The position numbers and the translations under genes are program-made. Shown here piece by piece: positions 42,116-52,100 of a stretch of 64,000 bases of DNA (position 1 is its first letter; each line of letters begins with the position of its first letter). Source of the DNA: Thalassolituus sp. UBA674. GTDB lineage: Bacteria > Pseudomonadota > Gammaproteobacteria > Pseudomonadales > Oceanobacteraceae. Location: positions 14,454 through 78,453 of the forward strand of contig DBNK01000030.1 in assembly GCA_002298335.1 (NCBI GenBank), in the 5' to 3' direction. Below the pieces are notes generated by a model. It ran no database searches. It was not told the DNA's origin and saw nothing but the letters and a program-made list of their open reading frames with translations.

Positions 42116-42514
42116 TCAGAGCTGGTGTTCGGTACCGTCGTCGCGCACGGCTTTACCCAGGCTGTTCATGATGATGTCGCCATCATCCACCTGATTGCCG
42201 GTGGCGGTGGCGGTGATTTCCACACACAGGCCGATGGCGGTACCACTGCAGGTACTGGCGGCGATACTGTAGCGGTCAATAACGTATGGATCGGCGCCGA
42301 ACCCCAGATCCGTCAGGTCGGCAGTGTAGGTTTTGTTGTTCATGTAGTAGCGCTCCTGAGCGGTCAGGATACGCTGCATCTCAGTGATGGCGTCAGAGCG
42401 GTAGCCCTGGCGCATCTGTGCCTGATAACTGGGTATGGCAATGGCGGCGAGAATGCCGACCACGGCCACGGCGATCAGGAGTTCCATCAGGGTAAAACCA
42501 TATTGCTGCTTCAT
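42116..42514 (-). CDS. pilE: PilE-type minor pilin at the end of the subtype A operon
   Basis: 132 residues. Short leader MKQQYG, then FTLMELLIAVAVVGILAAIA with Glu5, followed by PSYQAQMRQGYRSDAITEMQ and QERYYMNNKTYT, matching the PilE minor pilin family. A Cys pair (STCSGTAIGLC) forms the likely D-loop. It overlaps the 3' end of pilY1 by 4 bp, the pilY1-pilE order of P. aeruginosa. Confidence 0.88.
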   Translation of the reverse strand: MKQQYGFTLMELLIAVAVVGILAAIAIPSYQAQMRQGYRSDAITEMQRILTAQERYYMNNKTYTADLTDLGFGADPYVIDRYSIAASTCSGTAIGLCVEITATATGNQVDDGDIIMNSLGKAVRDDGTEHQL

Positions 42515-45500
42515 CGGTTTTCCTTCCAGTAATCCGTATTGAACAGGTCACAACGGTTGAGGTGACCACTTGTTGTTGAGGTGCCACTCAGTATCACCAG
42601 TGATGAGTCTTCACAGCTCGGGTCCGGGTTTGTATCGTCTGCCGGAGGCAGGGTGATGGTAGGGTCCGGTGCCAGACCGACCACACTCTGCACGGGTTCG
42701 ACGGTCTCGCCAGGGCGCGCGGGGCAGCTGCCACCTTCTTCACAGTCAGCCTGGGCGTACGCCGCATCGGTCAGTGCCAGCTGATAGATATTGGACTGGC
42801 CCATGGCACCCGTGCACTGCAGGGTGTCGTCGGTTTCCTGAGCCGGAATATAAGAGTTGAAGGTGACGATACCCGACAGGGTGACCGATGCGGACAGCAC
42901 TTTTTCCCCGGTCGTTCCGGCCTGCAGATACCAACCATGCACAGAGTTTTCGGCATCCTGGGCACTCCAGGCCACCAGATCACTGAGCGTCAGAGTGGTG
43001 CCATAACTGTCTGGTACATTCAGGCCGTACGGATCCTTCAGCAGCAGCTGATAATCCGTGGTCTCTGTGCTCAGAGGATGAGCCCGGTAGCCGCTGCCGA
43101 TGCTGATCAGGATGTAGGGGGTGTCGGCGTCAGTTATGTACGACACATCCGGGCGGTTGTAAAAGCGGCGGTTGCCGGAAATACCGTCAGAGCTGCTGGT
43201 GTTTATATCGGCAATCACAGCGCCAGTGGCAAAGTCATTACGGCTGGTGGCACTTTCACTGATGTCAAAGCGCCAGATCCGTCCACCCACATCAGCGGCG
43301 TAGAGCAGGTCAACATAACCGTTGTTGTTGCGGTCTACCGGGACCACATCCGCAGGGAAGCTGCTGGTCATGGACGATGGGGACAGGTCTGACTGAGCAT
43401 CCCAGAGCACGCTGCCGTCGCTGGCATCCAGCAGGTAGATGGTATTCCCGGTATCGTGAGTGATGCGTGATTCCGGACCAGCCTCATCAGTGCCGTCCTC
43501 ATCCGGGTCGTAACCACCGCCGGCAAAGAGCACGACTTTGTCGGAACCATTCCACTTGATCAGAGCGGGGCGCAGGGAAGACCAGGTCTGGCCCAGATGG
43601 CTGAAACCACTGCTGGCTGACGGCACATTCTTGGTGGTGGTGTCGGTGTAGTTACCGTGCTTGATCCACAGAACGGACGGGTTATCCGGGTCGGTGACAT
43701 CAAAGGCATAGTAGCTGTGGCCGCCACGGCGCTGGCCAACGTACAGGTACACCGTATCCTGACCATCGACTTTGCCGTTAAGGTTGAGATCGTTGTGCCA
43801 GTAGGTGATCGGGCCGTCGAGAGCATATATCTTCTGATCTGCCGGCATCAGTGACGGGGTCATGTAGTAATTCGGATTTTTCAGGGTTTCTTCCGGCAGA
43901 ATGGCGAAGCGTTCTGAGCCGTCAGACGTATCAATCGCATGCAGATAACCACTGTTGCTGCCTACGTAGACCACCTGCTCACCCTCGGAGTAGTTTATGA
44001 CCACAGGCCGGCTGTGCAGAGGATCTTCCATGGCCTCACGGGCAACCCAGTTTCCGGTCTCAGCGTCATAGCGTTCACCGGCAATCCAGTGCAGCAGTTC
44101 GTCACGGTAGGAAATACCCGTGTCCGGGTCATCGTCACCGGAGTTTTCGACCAGATCCAGCCCCAGAGTCTGGTCCTGCAGATAATTGGCACTGTCCGGA
44201 TCAAAACTGCGCAGACGCTCATTATCGATGGTGTAAATATTACGGCTTGCCGGGTCCTGCTGGGCAGCTGCACCGCCCAAGGTAACCTGATTGCCATCCT
44301 GCACATCGCTCCAGAAACTGGTGGTTGTTTCTGCAAAGAAGCCTGTATCGGGATCAACAGCCAGATCCCCGTTTTTATCGATGATGCCTTTGCTGCTGAT
44401 GGCGTAACGCTTGAGATTACCGTTCCAGGCAAAATCCTGAGTGGGTTCAAACACGGCGTAATACAGTTCATCGCTGATTTCGAGACTGTTGTAGGAGCTG
44501 ACCGCAATCGCCGGTGAGGTGTAGCTGGAGGGCTGAGTCAGGACCTTGACTGATGAATCCTGCAGCGCGTTGCGGATATCCAGATAGCCATCAGCCTGGT
44601 AAAAAGTGCCACCCCCTGCGTCAGCAATGCTCTCCAGCTTTGTCGAGGCCGAGGAACCGGCGCCAGTAAAACCACCGATGGTGTCGACGATAATGCCCTC
44701 TCTCTTCAGCATGTAATAGGCCAGCTCTTCGGCGCAGGTACCGTCTCCCGAAGTGGCAGAGCAATCCGGATCCGGGGCTTTCTCATCTCCGGGTGCGGGC
44801 AACAAATCTGCTGTCATGCCGGATATATCACTATTGGAGCCGGTATCTGACTGTGGTAAACCATCACTGAAGAGAATCACCTTGGTTTTCACCTTACATG
44901 CGCTATCCTCTGGCATAACGTAGGTGTTGCCAGAACGCGATTCGGCAACACTTTTATGGCCATACTTAAGGCTCTGCTCCGTCAGATAAAGCAGAGATTC
45001 ATGCATGCTTTCCGAGATTGGAGTGCTGCCATTGGCCTCATAGGCATTCAGGGCGGTGGCAAACTCAGCGTAATTTTCTCTGGCGGGTTTCATGGCCACA
45101 GCAACGTAGCCGCCATCGCTGCCGTCAAAGCGCATCAGAGCGAGGTTCACATTGTCAGGCAGGGATTTGATGGTGTCCTTTGCGGCATCCCGTAAGGTTT
45201 CCAGCCGGGTCATTTCCCGTCCCTGGATTTCATCGTACAGAGAAACATAGTTTAAGTAGTTGCCACTCCAGAGATAGGTGTACTTGCGGCAGATACCAAG
45301 GGTACAGAATCTCCATCGATTAAAGCGTGCGTTGGTGTAAGGTGTTGATGTGCTGTCTCTCAGAAAGTCATATGTATTTCCCTGATAGGTGTAGCTACTG
45401 TTATCGCATTCAACAATTGCACTGGTATCGCTTGAGTCAAAATCTACGGCATTATTATCCCCGAGGGCGTATGGTGCATACCAACCCTGGCCGTTGCGCC

Positions 45501-45906
45501 AATAGGCCATTTCGCCACCGGCGTATTCGCCTGAAGCAGATGCTGCATTGAGTGCAGAACTGCACTTGACCTGACTGGCGGATACTTCATTGTGGAGAAT
45601 AATCTGGTATTCGGCGTCCAGAAATTCATCAAAATTCCCGTAAAAAATTTCTTCAATCGTCGGTTTCCGATACAAATAATATTTATCTGACTCAAAACCA
45701 TAACGGGTATTTTCGTAGACGGTATCCGGGTCATAAACAGCGTTGGTGCCATCCACTTTGTTTTCCATACTGCCTGAGGTATCAAACAGGAAGACCACAT
45801 TCGTGGCGGCGGAAAAATCTGTCCCGGTAAATAACTCCGTATCATCCGCTACTGCGGCTGCAGCGAGCAGACTGAACATCATCGAATAAATAATGTTCCG
45901 TTTCAT
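42511..45906 (-). CDS. pilY1: PilY1-type pilus tip adhesin, subtype A copy 2
   Basis: 1131 residues, the closest relative in the window of the copy at 37394. Signal peptide ending AAAVADD. VWA domain with intact MIDAS DTSGSM. Propeller domain with AVSSYNSLEISDELYYAVFEP and EDPLHSRPVVINY. Candidate calcium loops DLNLNGKVDGQD (about 705) and DRNNNGYVD (about 855). The tail is GHLNRCDLFNTDYWKENR. Twelve bp separate it from pilX, and it overlaps pilE by 4 bp. In P. aeruginosa, PilY1 of this length links calcium-dependent retraction, adhesion and surface sensing; the same role here is inference. Confidence 0.93.
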   Translation of the reverse strand: MKRNIIYSMMFSLLAAAAVADDTELFTGTDFSAATNVVFLFDTSGSMENKVDGTNAVYDPDTVYENTRYGFESDKYYLYRKPTIEEIFYGNFDEFLDAEYQIILHNEVSASQVKCSSALNAASASGEYAGGEMAYWRNGQGWYAPYALGDNNAVDFDSSDTSAIVECDNSSYTYQGNTYDFLRDSTSTPYTNARFNRWRFCTLGICRKYTYLWSGNYLNYVSLYDEIQGREMTRLETLRDAAKDTIKSLPDNVNLALMRFDGSDGGYVAVAMKPARENYAEFATALNAYEANGSTPISESMHESLLYLTEQSLKYGHKSVAESRSGNTYVMPEDSACKVKTKVILFSDGLPQSDTGSNSDISGMTADLLPAPGDEKAPDPDCSATSGDGTCAEELAYYMLKREGIIVDTIGGFTGAGSSASTKLESIADAGGGTFYQADGYLDIRNALQDSSVKVLTQPSSYTSPAIAVSSYNSLEISDELYYAVFEPTQDFAWNGNLKRYAISSKGIIDKNGDLAVDPDTGFFAETTTSFWSDVQDGNQVTLGGAAAQQDPASRNIYTIDNERLRSFDPDSANYLQDQTLGLDLVENSGDDDPDTGISYRDELLHWIAGERYDAETGNWVAREAMEDPLHSRPVVINYSEGEQVVYVGSNSGYLHAIDTSDGSERFAILPEETLKNPNYYMTPSLMPADQKIYALDGPITYWHNDLNLNGKVDGQDTVYLYVGQRRGGHSYYAFDVTDPDNPSVLWIKHGNYTDTTTKNVPSASSGFSHLGQTWSSLRPALIKWNGSDKVVLFAGGGYDPDEDGTDEAGPESRITHDTGNTIYLLDASDGSVLWDAQSDLSPSSMTSSFPADVVPVDRNNNGYVDLLYAADVGGRIWRFDISESATSRNDFATGAVIADINTSSSDGISGNRRFYNRPDVSYITDADTPYILISIGSGYRAHPLSTETTDYQLLLKDPYGLNVPDSYGTTLTLSDLVAWSAQDAENSVHGWYLQAGTTGEKVLSASVTLSGIVTFNSYIPAQETDDTLQCTGAMGQSNIYQLALTDAAYAQADCEEGGSCPARPGETVEPVQSVVGLAPDPTITLPPADDTNPDPSCEDSSLVILSGTSTTSGHLNRCDLFNTDYWKENR

Positions 45907-45918
45907 GATTTTCTTCCT

Positions 45919-46422
45919 TTAATTGGCCAGGATACGCTGGAAGGTAAATCCCAGCTCTTGTGATGAGCTGAAACGCTCGGATTTATCCACCGTTTCTGCA
46001 GCAGCCTCAAACTGCATCTGTGTCATATGGCCGACACTGCTGCTGGCAGCAAAGCCATAATTAAAATTCACCGGCGTATTGTTTTTATAGCGCAGGCTGG
46101 AATTAATATGATCAATCTGAGTTGCATCAATGATCACGTCTGCCGTCAGTGACGCCACTGAGTCGTTTACTGCTTCTTCAATGGCGGTGGCCAGATCGTC
46201 ACTGCTGTCACCGCTTTTCCGGTACTTCACGTATTTGGTGATAAGTTCGCGCTTACTGGTATGGAACACAGTCTCTTTGGTCTGCAGGTTATTCACAATA
46301 CGCACTTGAGTGGTGGAGCTCTGCAGGTTTACCACAGCGAGAAAAGTCACAGCCGTCAGCATGATCAGGCTGACGATCAGCGCGCTGCCACGTTGGTTAT
46401 CCGGTCCGGTTGAAAAAAACAT
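45919..46422 (-). CDS. pilX: PilX-type minor pilin, subtype A copy 2
   Basis: 167 residues. Leader ends QRG, then SALIVSLIMLTAVTFLAVVNL with Val in place of Glu5. NLQTKETVFHTSKRELITKY and VKYRKSGD mark the A subtype shared with 40778-41299. No Cys are visible in the body. It lies 12 bp after pilW and 12 bp before pilY1. Confidence 0.85.
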   Translation of the reverse strand: MFFSTGPDNQRGSALIVSLIMLTAVTFLAVVNLQSSTTQVRIVNNLQTKETVFHTSKRELITKYVKYRKSGDSSDDLATAIEEAVNDSVASLTADVIIDATQIDHINSSLRYKNNTPVNFNYGFAASSSVGHMTQMQFEAAAETVDKSERFSSSQELGFTFQRILAN

Positions 46423-46434
46423 CGATGACTCCGT

Positions 46435-47262
46435 TCAGTAGTTCAGCAGAGTCACCGTGGTGGTAAACACCTGTCGGCTCAGCTGGTCTGTGTAATCGTA
46501 AATGGCGGAATTCAGAACCGCGTACTGGCGCTCGGTCGCCGGAGCCTCGGTGCGGATCAGGGCCTCGGTCAGGAAACCAATGCGCATAGCGTAGACATTG
46601 TTCCAGTCGGTCACTTCTCCGGCGGCCAGGTAGCGTGAAACATTCAGGACCTGATCCTGTGGGTCAGACGGACTCTGGCCGTAGAGCACATGCATGGCTG
46701 TCACCCCGGCGGCCAGTGCTTGTGAGCTGCCGAAGGAGGCACCGGCGGTCCCCCGTGCTGTGCCATTGATGTCGTAGGTTTCACAGCGCAGGTTACTGAT
46801 GTTATTGCCGTCCACAGCCACCCAGTAAACGTCCATAACTGCAACATCGGTACTGATGGGGCTGCCACTGCTGTCCGTCAGGGCGCTGCCATAACAGGTC
46901 ACTGCGGTATCTTCACCGGCCAGCGCCACGCGCTGAATGCCGAGCTGGTCGCCGCTATCGCCTGTGCCTCCGGCACTGTCCCAGATACAGCGCTGGTCAG
47001 TGGCGGCAGCGCACAGACCGGGGAAGGGCTGTAGTCCGGATTCTGCCGGATCATAGCCGGTGCGCAGCAGCTGACGGTTCATATAGTCAGCCGTGAAACG
47101 TCCGGTTTCCTGAGTCTGCGACAGGGTGTCAGACACAGAGGCAGCCTGGTTACTGGTGACCAGAATGGTGCCCACAGCTCCCATGATCATGAGGCTGAGG
47201 GTCATGGCAATCATCAGTTCAACCAGAGTCAGACCCTGTTGCAGTCGCAGTGTACTGTTCAT
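46435..47262 (-). CDS. pilW: PilW-type minor pilin, subtype A
   Basis: 275 residues. Prepilin leader ends QQG, then LTLVELMIAMTLSLMIMGAVG with Glu5. PilW features: QTQETGRFTADYMNRQLLRTGYDP, a Cys-containing loop (GLCAAATDQRCIWD), DVYWVAVDGNNISNLRCETYD, AAGVTAMHVLYG and a C-terminal RQVFTTTVTLLNY. It overlaps pilV by 4 bp. By homology it is a core minor pilin joining PilY1 to the pilus. Confidence 0.88.
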   Translation of the reverse strand: MNSTLRLQQGLTLVELMIAMTLSLMIMGAVGTILVTSNQAASVSDTLSQTQETGRFTADYMNRQLLRTGYDPAESGLQPFPGLCAAATDQRCIWDSAGGTGDSGDQLGIQRVALAGEDTAVTCYGSALTDSSGSPISTDVAVMDVYWVAVDGNNISNLRCETYDINGTARGTAGASFGSSQALAAGVTAMHVLYGQSPSDPQDQVLNVSRYLAAGEVTDWNNVYAMRIGFLTEALIRTEAPATERQYAVLNSAIYDYTDQLSRQVFTTTVTLLNY

Positions 47263-47834
47263 GGCATAAATACCTGGCTGTAGCTTTCCCGTGGATTGGT
47301 GGCGATCTCGCCGTCATCGAGGAAATAGACGGTGTTGCCATCGATATCGGTACCGCTGGTGCGGGAGTTCCAGCTGATGGTGATCTGCATGGTGCCGTCA
47401 CCGTTGTCGGTGATGGTCAGGCCGGGATCATTAATGAATGAAGCTGAGCCGGTTTCAGCATCAAGGCCGTCGACCAGTGCAGAAGTACCACAGAGACTTT
47501 CCCAGACATCAAAAACGGCGTTCTCTGCATTACTGCAGTCTTCTGCTGGGACCTGGTCTGTGCCGTCAAAATAGGATGAGCACATGCGTACGGCCGGAAT
47601 GTTATCGCAGCGGATTTCATTCGCCTGCACGTAAGAGGCGGCGGCGGTTTTATTCGCACCGATGCGGTTGATCAGATCGTTGGCGATCCAGATTGCATGG
47701 GTGCGGTTACCGCTGTCTTCGACGGTTCGGATGGACTGCATCTGCATGGCCGTCAGTCCGGCAAGACCTATGATGGTGATGGCAATGGTGACCAGCACTT
47801 CAAGCATGCTGAATCCCTGTTGTGTCATCTTCAT
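47259..47834 (-). CDS. pilV: PilV-type minor pilin, subtype A
   Basis: 191 residues. Leader MKMTQQG, then FSMLEVLVTIAITIIGLAGLTAMQ with Glu5. PilV family features: THAIWIANDLINRIGANKTAA, Cys in ANEIRCDNIPAVRMCSSYF and in AEDCSNAEN, FDVWESLCG, and a C-terminal strand pair with MQITISWNSR. It overlaps both neighbours by 4 bp, so the fimU-pilV-pilW block is translationally coupled. Confidence 0.88.
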   Translation of the reverse strand: MKMTQQGFSMLEVLVTIAITIIGLAGLTAMQMQSIRTVEDSGNRTHAIWIANDLINRIGANKTAAASYVQANEIRCDNIPAVRMCSSYFDGTDQVPAEDCSNAENAVFDVWESLCGTSALVDGLDAETGSASFINDPGLTITDNGDGTMQITISWNSRTSGTDIDGNTVYFLDDGEIATNPRESYSQVFMP

Positions 47835-48325
47835 GGGCAGGATACTCCCGAAATAACAATCTGACCTGAACTCATTAAGTCGATGTCCCGGTTTTTATCC
47901 CCGGTACAGCCTGTCGTGCGGATCTTCAGTGATCCGGTGGTTTCAATCTGTCCCGTGGAGGTAAAGCCAATGGGCGCGCTGCTGCTGTACTGCGCCGATG
48001 TGATAGTGACCTTGTCGTCAAGGCTATTACGGCTGCGCAGGACATCACCGGCAACACCGCCGTTGAAGGCCTGTACTGTCCAGCCGTCCTGAAAGCCGCC
48101 GGAAGCCGGTGTCATTCGCACGAGCACCCCCCGCGTTATGGCGTTGTTGCGGGCATAGGCCAGATCCAGTTCGATCAGCCCGGATGCATTTTCGGCCGTA
48201 CTGTTGGCAACCATGGTCTGAAATGACGGTGCCGCCAGGGCCAGCAGAATGCCCGCGATCACCATGACAATCAGCAATTCGGTTAAGGTAAAGCCCGCAG
48301 CAGGCTGACCCCGGTATTCAGACAT
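47831..48325 (-). CDS. fimU: FimU/GspH-type minor pilin, subtype A copy 2
   Basis: 164 residues from ATG 48325 (an upstream ATG at 48367 is possible). Leader MSEYRGQPAAG, then FTLTELLIVMVIAGILLALAAPSF. The body ARNNAITRGVLVRMTPASGGF, GWTVQAFNG and GDVLRSRNSLDDKVTI is very close to the fimU at 41296. A Cys pair lies near the end (TTGCTGDKNRDID, SGVSC). First gene of the coupled fimU-pilV-pilW run. Confidence 0.83.
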   Translation of the reverse strand: MSEYRGQPAAGFTLTELLIVMVIAGILLALAAPSFQTMVANSTAENASGLIELDLAYARNNAITRGVLVRMTPASGGFQDGWTVQAFNGGVAGDVLRSRNSLDDKVTITSAQYSSSAPIGFTSTGQIETTGSLKIRTTGCTGDKNRDIDLMSSGQIVISGVSCP

Positions 48326-48448
48326 CTGGATGTATCCCTTCTCAGAATTCGTTTTTATTATCAGCATTCCATCTTAAGAACAGCCTGACGAGCTTCCAAC
48401 GGGTTGCCGATAAACGGTACAGATCAGGGAGTGAGTGGCAGATACCCC

Positions 48449-49015
48449 TCAGCTGCTGCAGTCAATGTCATTGCCACTGCTGTCTTCGGGCAGGCCATTG
48501 TTATCTTCATCCTGCCCCAGGCGTATGCGCCCGGGACCCGATACGATCAGGGTGCCTCCCAGTGTGCTGTTGCCGTTAAAACAGTATTTCAGTACCGCGT
48601 TATGGCCGAATGCGCTGCCCAATGGACTGAAGGTTACGGCACTGCGGGAGCCATAACTGCGGCTGATGCGTTCATCGGAAAGTGCGGCCAGCTCTGCCAG
48701 CCGCACCTCTCCGGCATCCAGTACGCGGTTGTCGTTGACATCGATGAACATCACCAGAGCTCCGGACCAGTCGTTCCGGCATTGGTTGCCGCTGCCCAAG
48801 GGGCAGAGAGTGACGTGCTGGCCGGTGACCACGGCATTGGCGTGCGCCAGTGAGAAAGTGCGGTGAAGCAAACGCAGGTCGCTGCGGACTCTGTGTTCTT
48901 CAGTCAGGCGAATCATGGAGGGCACCCCGGCCGTCAACAGCAGCGAGGTGATAGTTAAGACAATCAACAGCTCAGGCAGGGTGAAACCCTGCTGTCGTGC
49001 AGCAGAATAGTTCAT
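48449..49015 (-). CDS. fimT: FimT-type pilin with DNA-uptake motif GRxR
   Basis: 188 residues. Leader MNYSAARQQG, then FTLPELLIVLTITSLLLTAGVP with Glu5. Unlike the three FimU copies, it has the FimT/GspH pattern with HANAVVTGQHVTLCPLGSGNQC, DWSGALVMFIDVNDNRVLDAGE and a flexible C-terminal tail carrying GRIR (SGPGRIRLGQDEDNNG). A GRxR tail motif is what defines FimT pilins that bind DNA for natural transformation in Legionella and relatives. It lies 109 bp after pilY1 (B) and 123 bp before fimU (A), so it may have its own transcript. Confidence 0.75.
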   Translation of the reverse strand: MNYSAARQQGFTLPELLIVLTITSLLLTAGVPSMIRLTEEHRVRSDLRLLHRTFSLAHANAVVTGQHVTLCPLGSGNQCRNDWSGALVMFIDVNDNRVLDAGEVRLAELAALSDERISRSYGSRSAVTFSPLGSAFGHNAVLKYCFNGNSTLGGTLIVSGPGRIRLGQDEDNNGLPEDSSGNDIDCSS

Positions 49016-49124
49016 AAGATTACCGTCCCTGGTAATGTCATGACATTCTGCGATCAGCTGACTTTCCTGTCTCTACGACTTTATCCGCAAATCCGGCGGA
49101 AGCCGGCCGCGATGGCCAGCTTTG

Positions 49125-52100
49125 TCAGTCGTCTGAGCGCCAGAAGTTTTTGATGGCGTTCTGGTAGATGGTCTTGGTTTCTTTGGCTTCGGTGCCCACA
49201 ATCACACCATACTCAGACGCTACCTGATCCGCTTCACCGCTTGCCGGTAACGGCGCGATGACGGGTGAACCGGGAATGTAGGGCTGATCAATGGTGGTAC
49301 GGCTGTAAGTGCGGTCAGGGTGATAAATATCCACCACGTAAAGTTTTGCGTTACCGGTATCGCCACCACAGATGTCCGATGCCTCATCACCTTTCGGAGC
49401 GTAAGTGGTGAAGTAGACCGTGCCGAAGAAGGTGCTGGAGGTAGATACCGATTTCTCGCCATTACCTGTCAGAGCGATGTACCAGCCATAGTTAGAATCG
49501 CCACTCCCCCACGCCGCCAGGCTGTTCATGCTCAGGGCCGTGTATGACGGTGGTGTATTACGGCCATACACATCTTTGATCAGGTAGTGGTAGTCGTTAA
49601 TTGAGGTACCCAGCGGCTTCTCACGGTTACCGCTGCCTATGCTGATCAGGATGTAGCCGGAGGCATCCCAGTCTGCGGTTGCAGCGTCCGGCAGATCCGA
49701 ATCGTAAGAAATGTAGGAAATATCGGTATTGGTCAGGAAGCGGCGGTCATCCGAGGTACCATTGCCAGCCACACTGGCAATCACACCGGCATCAGCAAAC
49801 GAGGCGGCATCTGTTGCAGCCTCGTCAAAATCAAAACGCCATACCTGCCCACCGGTATCAGCGACGTACATCAGGTTAGCGTAGCCGTTGTTGTCGCTGT
49901 CGATGACCACAGGATCAGAGACGATGCTGTACGACATAGAGCCGGTCAGGCTGGCGTTGTCATGGGCGTCCCACAGCAGCGCACCGGTTTCAGCATCCAC
50001 CATATAGATGGTATTGCCGTAGGTATCCGCGGTACGGGTGGTCTGGCTGTCATTGGCCAGGTCATAGCCGCCGGAGAAGAAGAGCACCACACGAGAGGCA
50101 CCGTTCCATTTGATCTGCACTGGCAGGGCACGGCTCCAGCTCTGGCCAAGGCGGCCGAAGCCATTGCTCATTGATGGAACATTCTGCTCTGTGGTCTGAT
50201 AAGTACCGTGGATCTGCCAGGCCATCTGCGGGCTCTCCGGATCGGTAATATCCAACGCGTAATAACTGCTGCCACCACGACGCATACCGGCATAGAGATA
50301 AACCTTATCACTGCCATCAACAATGCCGTTGTAGTTGGTGTCTTTATGCCAGTAGGACAGCTTGCCATCCATGCCGTAGACCTTGTCGAAGCTGGATTGG
50401 GGGTTGGCGTATTTATCCGGGTTGGTCAGCAGTTCTTTCGGGATAAAGGAAAAGATTTCTCCGGCCGTATCGGTATCAATATTAAAGGCATGCAGGTAAC
50501 CCGAGTTGGTACCGATAAACAGCACCCGTTTATCTTCTTCGTAGTTAATAATCAGCGGCTGGCTGTGTAACGGGTCTTCCAGTTCCTGGCGGGCGACGAG
50601 TTGTTCGGTTGAACCATCACCGGCTTCACGTTCCAGACCGGCAATCCACTCAATCAGAGCCGTCTGTTCTGCATCACTGGCGTCGGAAATACCCAGCAGA
50701 CTTTTGCTCAGAACCGTATTTCTCAGACTGTCACTGATGTGGGTATCGTTGGATGGAACCGTGCCACTTTCCGGAACATTAACACCGGATGAAATTGAGG
50801 TCAGAGTGGTACCGCTGACCCAGGTAAAGATATTACGGTCGGTGGTCAGTTTGCTGGCCATGCCGCCTTTTTCAACGTAGTAACCGTCAACCACATCGCT
50901 CCAGTAACTGCGTGCGGTCTGTTTGAAAAAGCCACTGACTTCATCAATGGCATCACCTTCAATAAAGGTTTCTGCACTCGGTTCAACAATCGGGTCGCAC
51001 TCAGCTTCATCGGTACAGCCAGGGTCGTAATTCTGGCCGATATCCGCTTTAACGTTGCCGTCTTCGCCCAGCTTATAGCGTTTGAGGTTTCCTTTCCAGG
51101 CCGTGGTTGGTCCTGGCTGGAACACGGTGTAATACACCTCATCGGTTACCCGCAGACTGTTGAATGAACTGACGGCGATGGTCGGCGAAATCGACGTGGT
51201 AGGATCTTCTTTGATTTCCCGCAGTGACTGCAGGAAATTATCGACAATTTCTTCGTAGCTGTTGGCTTCGTAATAGGTGCCGTTACCGGCTTCGGCAATG
51301 TTTTTCAGCAGGGTTACAGCAGTATCAGAGTCGCGGTCAAGGAAGCCACCAATGGTATCCACCGTAGCGGTCTGTATACCGTCGAGATCCGGGCGGATGT
51401 CACTGTTAGCCATGTAATAAGCGATTTCTTCAGCACAGGATCTGAGGCTGCGGTCCGGTGATGTGCAGCGTTTATCCAGATACGACTGTGACTCCCAGTC
51501 CAGGTTGGACACCAGTGTACGGATCTCTGAATCCGCGCCGACGTCGGCGACGGCTTCGCCATCACCGAAAAACAGGATTTTGGTCGGAGTGCATTCCAGA
51601 GAATCTGGGGCATTGTAGCGGGCACTGGTGCCGGTACCGGTGATCGCGTCGGGATCGACGAAATTATAGTAACGGGTGATCAGACCATGACCATGCTGAA
51701 ACCCGTTGCCATACACTCCGTCAGAATTATCCCGGGTGTATTCGCGCAGGTTTACACCCCAGAAATAATAATGATCCTGCGACAGGTCGCCGTATTTCGG
51801 GGCACTGCCGGACAGGTAGAGATACACTTCGTGAAGGCTCTCTGCAATGGGAGTACCCAGCCAGGGCGAGAAGGTATCCAGACGCTCATTGATGCGGTCT
51901 TCGACGTCCTCAATCGGCTGAATCACAAAGTCGATACCGGCACCCAGTGAATCCAGATCGAAGGTTGCCAGACCGATGTTGATGTCCTCCATCTGAGACA
52001 TGGCCGTTTCGACGGCACGGCGGACAATCCCCATACGGGATTCGGTTACGACGGAAATATAATTCAGGTAATTCCCGGTAAACATCTGGGTGTAACGATA

